Source of the DNA: Alphaproteobacteria bacterium
GTDB lineage: Bacteria > Pseudomonadota > Alphaproteobacteria > Sphingomonadales > Emcibacteraceae
Length of the DNA: 17,360 bases
Direction of reading: 5' to 3'
NCBI GenBank assembly: GCA_013152615.1
Contig: JAADGA010000225.1
Span: 1 to 17,360, forward strand
This document shows, piece after piece, positions 6,787 to 13,114 of this stretch. Position numbers and translations under genes: made by a program. The notes beneath the pieces were generated by a model. It did no database searches. It saw only the letters and a program-made list of their open reading frames with translations, and was not told the origin of the DNA. Numbering within the stretch: position 1 is the stretch's first letter; every line of letters begins with the position of its first letter.

Positions 6787-6801
6787 TTAAAGATTAGTTA
6801 A
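6787..6801 (-). promoter_or_regulatory. CtrA-type box upstream of flagellin
   Basis: The stretch matches TTAA-N7-TTAA exactly (TTAA at 6787-6790 and 6798-6801, reading TTAACTAATCTTTAA on the minus strand). This is the full consensus for the alphaproteobacterial master regulator CtrA, which often overlaps the -35 of flagellar promoters. It lies 137-151 bp upstream of the flagellin ATG. A weak -10-like TATCTT follows at 6769-6774 on the minus strand. The region also has an AT-rich inverted repeat TAATCT/AGATTA at 6780-6796 overlapping the box. Confidence 0.5.
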
Positions 6802-6903
6802 CAAGGATTATTTTTTGGATTGGGGTCAAAAATTACCAATGCCGCCAGCAAGATAAGCGCTCTGGGCGACCGCCAGGGAAATAGTATCGGGGAAAATTAT
6901 AAC

Positions 6904-7314
6904 TCACACGGAATAGCTATGACCTGTTGTCACATTTGTGGTTGTTGCCTCGGCAACGTTACTGCTGGCCTGAACAGAAAGCCCCTCCATAATATTGCGG
7001 TTAATATCAATCAGGGCCTGAATATCCTCTTCTCCCCGGGCGACCTGTGAGCTGTATTTCCCCACCCAGATGGAAATGGAAATAATCGAAGCACGCAGCT
7101 GCTTGGGCAGCATATTGCCCTCAATCGCGCAATCGGTGGCCAGTGTTGACCATAGATCACGGTTCCAGTGCAGGGCATCATGCAATTTTACCTCAAGTTT
7201 TGACAGCCCCTTCGCATCCATCAGCGCCCGGGTTACATTGGCAAATAACCGATATTCCGTCTGGCTTGAAGATTCACTGGTCTTCTGGGTCGCCTGATAG
7301 GCCTTCAGGGACAT
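6904..7314 (-). CDS. flaF: FlaF, flagellar biosynthesis regulator
   Basis: This 136-aa protein matches FlaF, which in Caulobacter binds flagellin and is needed for its secretion and translation, acting opposite to FlbT. Family-typical stretches are MSLKAYQ at the start, YRLFANVTRALMDA at 21-34, ALHWNRDLWSTLATDCA at 47-63, and the INRNIMEGL segment near residue 110. The final 20-odd residues (after MEGLSVQ) are a Thr/Ser-rich tail that looks like a lineage-specific extension. Its start lies 41 nt inside flbT, so the two are co-transcribed and probably translationally coupled. It is followed by a 253-bp gap before the flagellin gene. Confidence 0.93.
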   Translation of the reverse strand: MSLKAYQATQKTSESSSQTEYRLFANVTRALMDAKGLSKLEVKLHDALHWNRDLWSTLATDCAIEGNMLPKQLRASIISISIWVGKYSSQVARGEEDIQALIDINRNIMEGLSVQASSNVAEATTTNVTTGHSYSV

Positions 7315-7699
7315 AATTCAACCTCACATTCTCATATTCAAACATTTTTTTACATTTCAGCAATGCTTTGTAAAATTCGCCGTCCATAACATCCTTGCTT
7401 ATGGCGACACATAAAGTCCGTGCCGCAGGGTCCTCGACAACACCTAATAATTCTGTCATTCGTAAAACATATTGCTCATAGTATTTATCAAACCCGTTTA
7501 TATCCATATACATAAGCATGATTGGAAAATAGACATGCTTGACCGGGGTATCAACATTTTCGGCCAGCAGAATATCTTTTTCCCTAAGCAGGGACGCCTT
7601 GTTTTGCAGGATCAATGTCGACCGCCGGTCACCGTTAACCATCACCGCACCGTTAACGACAATTTTCTCTCCCGGTTTCAATGATATTTTTAATGCCAT
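7274..7699 (-). CDS. flbT: FlbT, flagellin mRNA repressor
   Basis: This 141-aa FlbT protein has the hallmark LKPGEKIVVNGAVMVNGDR (residues 7-25), then a beta-rich part and a helical C-terminal half with FDKYYEQYVLRM and DGEFYKALLKCKKMFEYE. In Caulobacter FlbT binds the 5' leader of flagellin mRNA and lowers its stability or translation when filament assembly is not possible. An AGGT lies 6 nt before the ATG. It is the first gene of the minus-strand flagellar set, divergent from the TPR glycosyltransferase, and overlaps flaF by 41 nt. The flagellin leader hairpin at 6682-6696 is a plausible target. Confidence 0.93.
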   Translation of the reverse strand: MALKISLKPGEKIVVNGAVMVNGDRRSTLILQNKASLLREKDILLAENVDTPVKHVYFPIMLMYMDINGFDKYYEQYVLRMTELLGVVEDPAARTLCVAISKDVMDGEFYKALLKCKKMFEYENVRLNYVPEGLSGDPEDQ

Positions 7700-7908
7700 T
7701 TTTTTACCTGCAAAATTAACCCTGTAGCCTTAACCGAATATTGAAACATAGCCATTATTCCAGAATTTGTGTTAATAAAATATGAATTAGATTGATTAAC
7801 TATAATATTAAATTGAAAATAGGTACAATATTTTCATAAAAATAATTTTTATAAAAAAACAGCCCCTATCCAGAATACACGGATTGCTCCGTCAAAGGTT
7901 ATAATTTA
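7700..7908. promoter_or_regulatory. AT-rich divergent promoter region between flbT and the TPR glycosyltransferase
   Basis: The 209 bp are strongly AT-rich and must hold promoters for both directions. Toward flbT, TATAGT-type -10 sequences occur near 7799-7804 without a convincing -35. Toward the TPR gene, TTGAAA (7813-7818) with TAAAAA (7837-7842, 18-bp spacing) is a weak candidate. A 5-bp hairpin ACGGA/TCCGT (7879-7892) lies 17 nt before the TPR start. Paired TTAACC at 7716-7721 and 7730-7735, and TTAA-N8-TTAA at 7796-7811, are near but not exact CtrA boxes. No sigma-54 site was found. Confidence 0.4.
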
Positions 7909-9606
7909 ATGCCCAAAAAGAAAAGCCGTATTTCCACCCCTAAAACAGTCAAGCAGCATGACCGGCTTGTCCGCACTGGCACCAACTATTGTGAACAGGG
8001 CAATTATACCGAAGCATTACGATATTTTACCTGCGTTCTGGACTATGAGGGCTATAATCCCAATGTTCTGGTGCTGATGGCACGCTGTCTTTTCGGTCTG
8101 GGGATGAAAAACAAGGCGATTAAGATTTTGGAGCATGCCCTTGACCAGAATGCCGAAAACCCGGCGATCTGCGAATCTCTGGGCACAGCCTGTCTGTCCT
8201 TTAGTCTGTATGATCTGGCAATAAAATTCTTTAACGTTTATTGCCAGCTAGTCCCCAATGAACCGGCGGGCTATAACAATCTGGCCACGGCCCTGCGGGA
8301 AGATGGCCAGCTCGACGAATCCATCCAGCTGCTTCAGGATGTCATTCCGATCTATCCGGAATCTGCTATTTTATGGAACAGCCTCGGCGGCGGGGTTTCC
8401 TTTCGTGACGGCTTTCCTGTGGCACAACCATTTTACGAGGAAGCGTACCGGCTGAACCCGAAAGTTCCGATGTTTTCCAGTAATTTATGCCTGCTTTATG
8501 CCAATATGGGCTATTATCAAAAAGCCTTTGAATTTGCCTGGAAAACCATTGAATTGGCTCCCAATGCCGCCACCAGTTACCGCTCCCTGACCGAAACCAG
8601 CTATAATATCGGTAATTTTAAAGACGCCTTCACTGCCCTTGCCTGGCACAACCACCCTTCTGAGCCGGGATCGGTGTTTATGCCCTATGATATCGAAAAA
8701 TGGCAGGGACAGGACGTGAAAGGCAAAACCATCCTGATCGGCGCGGAACAGGGGATCGGCGACGAAATCCTGTTTTCCAGCCTCTATCCCGCGTTAATTC
8801 AGGAAGCGAAGCATGTGATCATCGGCTGTGATAAACGTCTGGTTAAAATTTTTCAGAACAGCTTCCCGCAGGCGACCGTCCTGCCCTATATTGCCGGTCA
8901 GCATGAAGCCGGATACTCAGTCAGGCTCTATGACGGCATTGATCCGCAACAAATTGATTATATGTGTCTTTACACCGAACTTATGCGCTATCGCTGGCAC
9001 TCGGTTGATGACATTCCCGATATGAGTGACGGCCTGCTGATCCCGCCAGCGGATAAAGTCAGCTACTGGCGGCAAAAGCTGTCTGAGCTGCCCCACCCGC
9101 TCAACATCGGATTTTGCTGGCGCAGCGGCTTAAAACAGGCCAGGCGTAGAATGTTTTATGCCACCCTGACGGAATGGCTGCCGGTCCTCAAGACAGAAAA
9201 TGTTAATTTTATCAATCTCCAATACGGCGAATGCGGCGATGAAATACAACAGCTGTTTGAGGAACACGGCGTTATCCTGCATAATTTCGACGAACTCGAC
9301 CTCAAAGATGATTTCGAGGGGAAATCGGCACTGACAAAAAATCTCGACCTGTCTATCGGCCCGATCACCACACCGGTGGTTGAGGCGGCGGCCTCCGGCA
9401 GCCTGTGCTGGTGGATAGAATATAACCGCAAACCATGGTGGAGCTTTGGCTTTGAAGAAAAATCACCGATATTTATGAGAAACCGGATCATCATCAAACC
9501 GCCACTGCTCAGCTGGGACAAGTTTATGCCCCTGTTTGCCAAGCAAGAATTTATCCCGTGGGTCAGGGAAAAGCTGAAAGAAAAATCCGGGCAGAAAACG
9601 AGCTGA
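7909..9606 (+). CDS. TPR protein with GT-B-like glycosyltransferase domain, FlmG-like flagellin glycosyltransferase candidate
   Basis: This 565-aa soluble protein has a Lys-rich start and about seven 34-residue TPR units at residues 17-250, with typical pairs such as YTEALRYF and NPAICESLGTACLSF. A C-terminal domain follows with GAEQGIGDEILFSS (278-291), IGFCWRSG (400-407), INLQYGE (435-441) and LDLSIGPITTPVVEAAASG (479-497). The last is the nucleotide-sugar-binding region pattern seen in TPR proteins with GT9/GT41-like domains. FlmG of Caulobacter has this architecture and attaches pseudaminic acid to flagellin before export, the TPR part binding flagellin. Location next to flbT-flaF-flagellin and pseBC strongly suggests the same job. 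The ribosome binding site is weak (AAAGG, about 11 nt upstream). Maf-type motility transferases are not seen in the window. Domain call is firm; substrate is inferred. Confidence 0.85.
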   Translation: MPKKKSRISTPKTVKQHDRLVRTGTNYCEQGNYTEALRYFTCVLDYEGYNPNVLVLMARCLFGLGMKNKAIKILEHALDQNAENPAICESLGTACLSFSLYDLAIKFFNVYCQLVPNEPAGYNNLATALREDGQLDESIQLLQDVIPIYPESAILWNSLGGGVSFRDGFPVAQPFYEEAYRLNPKVPMFSSNLCLLYANMGYYQKAFEFAWKTIELAPNAATSYRSLTETSYNIGNFKDAFTALAWHNHPSEPGSVFMPYDIEKWQGQDVKGKTILIGAEQGIGDEILFSSLYPALIQEAKHVIIGCDKRLVKIFQNSFPQATVLPYIAGQHEAGYSVRLYDGIDPQQIDYMCLYTELMRYRWHSVDDIPDMSDGLLIPPADKVSYWRQKLSELPHPLNIGFCWRSGLKQARRRMFYATLTEWLPVLKTENVNFINLQYGECGDEIQQLFEEHGVILHNFDELDLKDDFEGKSALTKNLDLSIGPITTPVVEAAASGSLCWWIEYNRKPWWSFGFEEKSPIFMRNRIIIKPPLLSWDKFMPLFAKQEFIPWVREKLKEKSGQKTS

Positions 9607-9678
9607 ATTAAACCAGAGATTAAATCCAGAATTAGGCCCAAGATTAAACCCTGAATTAAGCCCACAATTAAACTTTGA
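9607..9678. repeat. Degenerate 12-bp tandem array, six units
   Basis: Starting on the base after the TPR gene stop, six units follow: ATTAAACCAGAG, ATTAAATCCAGA, ATTAGGCCCAAG, ATTAAACCCTGA, ATTAAGCCCACA, ATTAAACTTTGA. The first four bases are ATTA in all. In the gene's frame they read IKPE, IKSR, IRPK, IKP-stop. A further imperfect pair of about 20 bp (9681-9700 and 9701-9720, sharing AGGGGC and AGATA) fills the rest of the gap to the MoxR gene. Confidence 0.85.
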
Positions 9679-9734
9679 CCTTTCAGGGGCTTGGAGATAG
9701 TTTAGGGGCCTCAAGATAAAACGGATGTTTGATT

Positions 9735-10580
9735 ATGAAATTTACAGGTACAGATACCTATGTGGCAACCCGGGATTTAATGGTGGCGGTCAATGCCGCG
9801 ATCGCGCTCGAGCGGCCGCTGCTGATCAAGGGTGAACCGGGAACCGGCAAGACTGTTCTGGCCCATGAGGTGGCAAAAGCGCTCGGCAAAGACCTGCTGG
9901 AATGGCACATCAAATCCACCACCAAGGCCCAGCAGGGCCTGTATGAATATGACGCGGTATCCAGACTCCGCGACAGCCAGCTCGGTGATGCAAAAGTTCA
10001 CGACATCAAAAACTATATTAACAAGGGTAAATTATGGCAGGCGTTCACCGCCGATGTCAGCCCGATCCTGCTGATTGATGAAATTGACAAGGCCGATATT
10101 GAATTTCCCAATGACCTGTTGCAGGAACTCGACCGGATGGAATTCAATGTCTATGAAACCGGCGAGACCATCCGTGCGGTCAACCGCCCGCTGGTGATCA
10201 TCACCAGTAATAATGAAAAGGACCTGCCCGATGCCTTCCTCAGGCGGTGTTTTTTCCACTATATCAGATTTCCTGACAAGGATACCATGATGGATATTAT
10301 CAATGTCCATTTTCCCGATATTCAGAATATACTGGTACGCGAGGCGCTCAGTCTGTTTTACGATGTCCGCGAGGTTCCGGGGCTGAAGAAAAAGCCGTCA
10401 ACCTCGGAACTGCTCGACTGGCTGAAGCTGCTGATGGTGGAAGACATGCCGGTCGAGGTGCTGAGGAGCCGCGATACCAAGACATTGATTCCGCCGCTCC
10501 ACGGGGCGTTGCTGAAGAATGAACAGGACGTCCATATGCTGGAGCGGCTGGCGTTCATGAACCGGCGCAAAAACCGGTAA
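9735..10580 (+). CDS. MoxR-type AAA+ ATPase
   Basis: This 281-aa protein has Walker A GEPGTGKT (33-40), Walker B ILLIDEID (111-118), sensor 1 IITSNNE (155-161) and an arginine finger region FLRRC (168-172). Compact MoxR proteins use ATP hydrolysis to remodel a client, often with a VWA-domain partner that is encoded next to them, as here (21-bp gap). The ATG at 9735 is preferred; the frame can also open at a TTG two codons earlier. The ribosome binding site is weak (GGA about 9 nt upstream). CoxD, the MoxR-like helper for CO dehydrogenase maturation, is a related case, but no CO dehydrogenase genes are present in the window, so the client is unknown. Confidence 0.92.
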   Translation: MKFTGTDTYVATRDLMVAVNAAIALERPLLIKGEPGTGKTVLAHEVAKALGKDLLEWHIKSTTKAQQGLYEYDAVSRLRDSQLGDAKVHDIKNYINKGKLWQAFTADVSPILLIDEIDKADIEFPNDLLQELDRMEFNVYETGETIRAVNRPLVIITSNNEKDLPDAFLRRCFFHYIRFPDKDTMMDIINVHFPDIQNILVREALSLFYDVREVPGLKKKPSTSELLDWLKLLMVEDMPVEVLRSRDTKTLIPPLHGALLKNEQDVHMLERLAFMNRRKNR

Positions 10581-10601
10581 AGCAGAGGGTGTTGCCGATC
10601 A

Positions 10602-11786
10602 ATGTTCACAAAATTCTTCCTCAGTCTGCGCGACCATGATATTCCGGTTTCCCTGCGCGAATATCTTACTCTGCTGGAAGCGATGCAGGCGGGCGTTGCC
10701 AATTATTCGGTCACGGATTTCTATTATCTCAGCCGGACGACACTGGTCAAGAATGAAGGCAATCTGGACAAGTTCGATCAGATATTCGGCCATTGCTTCA
10801 AGGGGCTGGAGGCTCCGGAGGCCGAGGACCTGCTGGCGGAGGTTCCTGAGGAATGGCTGCGAAAGCTCGCCGAAAAATTCCTCTCCCCCGAAGAGATGGC
10901 AAAAGTCAAAGCTATCGGCGACTGGGACCAGCTGATGGAAACCCTTAAAAAACGGCTGGAGGAACAGAAGGAGCGCCATCAGGGCGGCAGCAAATGGATC
11001 GGCACCGCCGGAACCTCGCCCTTTGGCGCGTATGGCTATAACCCCGAAGGGGTGCGCATTGGCCAGAAGGACAGCCGCCACCACCGGGCGGTCAAGGTCT
11101 GGGACAAGCGCGAGTTCAGAAATCTGGATGATAATGTCGAGCTTGGCACCCGCAATATCAAGGTGGCGTTGAAACGGCTGCGTAATTTTGCCCGGCAGGG
11201 TGCTGCCGAGGAACTCGACCTTGACGACACCATCCGCGCCACCGCCAAACAGGGCTATCTTGATATTAAAATGGTGCCGGAACGCCATAACACCATCAAG
11301 GTACTGATTTTCTTTGATATCGGCGGCTCAATGGACCCGCATGTCAAATTATGTGAAGAACTGTTTTCCGCCGCCCGCAGCGAATTCAAGCATATGGAAT
11401 ATTTTTACTTCCATAACTGCGTGTATGAGGGCGTGTGGCAGGATAACCGCCGCCGCCATCAAAACCGCATGGATACTTATGATATCCTGCATAAATATCC
11501 TCATGATTATAAAGTAATTTTTGTCGGTGACGCCTCGATGAGCCCCTATGAAATTGTCTATCCGGGCGGCAGTGTCGAACACTGGAATGAGGAAAGCGGC
11601 GAAGTGTGGATGAAGCGGCTGCTGGAAATATACCAGAGCGCCATCTGGCTGAACCCGACGCCGGAGGCCCATTGGGACTTTACCCATTCCATCGCCCTGA
11701 TGCGCCAGTTGATGGCGGACCGGATGTATCCGCTCACCGTCAATGGCCTGGAAAACGCCATGAAAGACCTCAGCCGCAAGACCTAG
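10602..11786 (+). CDS. VWA domain-containing CoxE-like protein
   Basis: This 394-aa protein pairs a helical N-terminal half with a C-terminal von Willebrand A domain. The MIDAS-type motif is DIGGSM at 239-244 (D-x-G-x-S where classical VWA domains have D-x-S-x-S), followed by MEYFYFHNCVYEGVW and FVGDASMSPYEI (307-318), whose Asp is the likely later metal ligand. This is the COG3825/CoxE type, in which DxGGSM is usual. There is no signal peptide or membrane span, so it is cytoplasmic. It lies 21 bp after the MoxR ATPase and the two are almost certainly a working pair. The start has GAGGG 12 nt upstream, a long spacing. Confidence 0.9.
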   Translation: MFTKFFLSLRDHDIPVSLREYLTLLEAMQAGVANYSVTDFYYLSRTTLVKNEGNLDKFDQIFGHCFKGLEAPEAEDLLAEVPEEWLRKLAEKFLSPEEMAKVKAIGDWDQLMETLKKRLEEQKERHQGGSKWIGTAGTSPFGAYGYNPEGVRIGQKDSRHHRAVKVWDKREFRNLDDNVELGTRNIKVALKRLRNFARQGAAEELDLDDTIRATAKQGYLDIKMVPERHNTIKVLIFFDIGGSMDPHVKLCEELFSAARSEFKHMEYFYFHNCVYEGVWQDNRRRHQNRMDTYDILHKYPHDYKVIFVGDASMSPYEIVYPGGSVEHWNEESGEVWMKRLLEIYQSAIWLNPTPEAHWDFTHSIALMRQLMADRMYPLTVNGLENAMKDLSRKT

Positions 11787-11808
11787 GGTCATAATTATAA
11801 CGGAGCAT

Positions 11809-12063
11809 ATGCGAAAAATGTTATCTTCCGAACAACTGACCCTGACTAATATCCGTAAGGCGCTGGATGAGATCAGCGGGGAAATGATGGCGCTGATTCA
11901 GCAATATGATCTGGATGCCACCACCGCCCTTGACATCATTCCGGTCGCCCGGCGCAAAATATCACTGCCGAAGGACTATACCCGCTTTCTGGAACTGTCG
12001 CTTGAGGGCCGCATCCTCGGCGAAGCCGCGACCGCGCTTGAACAGGCGACATGCGAAGAATAG
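11809..12063 (+). CDS. Small hypothetical protein following the MoxR-CoxE pair
   Basis: No family is recognised in this 84-aa mostly helical, acidic-tailed protein. It starts 22 bp after the CoxE-like gene on the same strand, so it is probably part of that operon. The GGAG at 11802-11805 is 3 nt from the ATG at 11809 and 12 nt from the ATG at 11818, so the start is uncertain (84 or 81 aa). Visible features are a predicted helix IRKALDEISGEMMALIQQYD, a basic turn VARRKISLPKDY and a second amphipathic helix before a single Cys near the end. There is no signal peptide or membrane span. It ends 30 bp before the convergent LysR gene. A client or adaptor of the MoxR-VWA pair is a guess from position only. 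Confidence 0.6.
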   Translation: MRKMLSSEQLTLTNIRKALDEISGEMMALIQQYDLDATTALDIIPVARRKISLPKDYTRFLELSLEGRILGEAATALEQATCEE

Positions 12064-12070
12064 CCTGCCT

Positions 12071-12101
12071 CAGGGATAAGTTCCGGCCTCCGGCTACCCT
12101 G
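12071..12101. terminator. Possible hairpin between convergent genes
   Basis: CAGGG (12071-12075) can pair with CCCTG (12097-12101), with an inner CCGG/CCGG pairing (12083-12086 with 12090-12093). It lies at the meeting point of the 84-aa gene and the LysR gene, overlapping the last LysR codons. No T-tract follows on either strand, so it is a weak terminator candidate. Confidence 0.25.
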
Positions 12102-12993
12102 CCGCGCCCATCATCTGGCCATGCAGGTCTTTTAACAGCTGGGTCAGGAAATGGCAGACGGCATCAACACGGGCAACATGGCGCAGGTCCTCATGGACAA
12201 TCAGCCAATATTCCCGATCAATGGATATTTGGTGCGGCAGAACAGATATAAGGCGTTTATTACGATCAGCCATAAAACAATGAACAATTGACAGGCCAAT
12301 ACCGTCAAGTGTCGCGTTATATTGGGCGATAACGCTGGTGCTGCGAAACACCACATGGGGGGCTTTGAACATCTGATCGAGGAAATGCAGTTCCGGCAGC
12401 TGAATCAGGTCATCAATATAGCCGATAAAATCGTGACTGCTCAGATCATCAATGGCTGTGATCGCCGGATGCCGGTCGAGGTAATCCCGGGTGGCATATA
12501 ACCCGAGACGGTAATCACACAGCTTCCACGCGATCACCCGGCCGGTGGCGGGCCGGGCAAGGGTGATGGCGATATCTGCTTCGCGTTTGGACAGGCTGGT
12601 CTGGCGGGTTTCGGCCAGCAGTTCAAGCTCGATATCCGGATGTATTTTACGGAACCGGTCCAGATTATGGGCGATAATAACGGCGCTCAGTCCCTCCGGT
12701 GCCGCGAGGCGAACCGTGCCTGACAACCGCGCATCCTTGCCAGATATTTCCTGATAGAGCTGGTTTGACCGTGCCTCCATCTGCTCGGCATAGGGCAATA
12801 ATCGCAGCCCGGCATCGGTCAGTTTATAGCCGCGCGGCGATTTGTCAAACAGCCGGGCATTAAGACCATCCTCCAGCGCCGCAATCCGACGGCTGACGGT
12901 GGTATGATCGACATGAAGCCGCCGCGCCGCACTGATCAGCCGCCCGCGCCGGGACAGTTCGAGGAAAAACCGCAAGTCATTCCAGTCATACAT
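12094..12993 (-). CDS. LysR-family transcriptional regulator
   Basis: This 299-aa protein has the LysR winged helix-turn-helix at residues 1-60, with the recognition segment HVDHTTVSRRIAALED and the wing RLFDKSPRGYKLTDAG. An effector-binding domain follows, opening with LSGTVRLAAPEGLSAV. The start at 12993 is fixed by an excellent AGGAGGT 9 nt upstream; the open frame reaching 13116 adds 41 residues unlike the family. The gene is divergent from mmsA with 121 bp between starts, the classical arrangement in which a LysR protein controls the opposite operon, here valine catabolism. Effector could be a pathway intermediate. No transmembrane or signal region. Regulation of mmsA is inferred from layout. 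Confidence 0.92.
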   Translation of the reverse strand: MYDWNDLRFFLELSRRGRLISAARRLHVDHTTVSRRIAALEDGLNARLFDKSPRGYKLTDAGLRLLPYAEQMEARSNQLYQEISGKDARLSGTVRLAAPEGLSAVIIAHNLDRFRKIHPDIELELLAETRQTSLSKREADIAITLARPATGRVIAWKLCDYRLGLYATRDYLDRHPAITAIDDLSSHDFIGYIDDLIQLPELHFLDQMFKAPHVVFRSTSVIAQYNATLDGIGLSIVHCFMADRNKRLISVLPHQISIDREYWLIVHEDLRHVARVDAVCHFLTQLLKDLHGQMMGAAG

Positions 12994-13114
12994 AAATAGC
13001 TGACCTCCTGTGTATTTCTGCACATTGTTTGTGACTATTTTGATATATAAATGCGTTTTTATCTTTAGTAAACTGTAAAGTGGATTTTTCATAAAAGAGC
13101 CAAGGACCTTGATC
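12994..13114. promoter_or_regulatory. Divergent LysR-mmsA control region
   Basis: This is the 121-bp AT-rich gap between divergent starts. It contains AGGAGGT (minus strand, LysR ribosome binding site) and AAGGA at 13102-13106 (mmsA ribosome binding site). A short interrupted dyad CACA-N5-TGTG near 13021-13033 is a possible LysR-type site. No clean -35/-10 pair stands out. A regulator-binding role is inferred from the divergent layout. Confidence 0.4.

Noticed and set aside
6651..6903. Sigma-54 promoter before flagellin
   Set aside because: No GG-N10-GC core with the flanking consensus was found on the minus strand.
6901..6930. Resemblance of the flaF end to the lacZ leader of cloning vectors (TCACAC, GGAA, AGCTATGACC)
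   Set aside because: The match needs gaps and stops at once; the bases code for the in-frame end of FlaF and no other vector sequence is present.
7716..7735. Paired TTAACC upstream of flbT as a CtrA box
   Set aside because: The TTAA halves are 10 bp apart where the consensus needs 7; likewise TTAA-N8-TTAA at 7796-7811 is off by one.
9156..9665. Minus-strand open frame beginning with Leu-Ile repeats
   Set aside because: The repeats are the 12-bp array read backwards, and the rest is antisense to the TPR gene.
9607..9720. CRISPR array
   Set aside because: Units are contiguous 12-mers without spacers and there are no cas genes.
10599..11288. Minus-strand open frame of 229 codons
   Set aside because: It is antisense to the CoxE-like gene, which has clear family motifs; the antisense product resembles nothing known.
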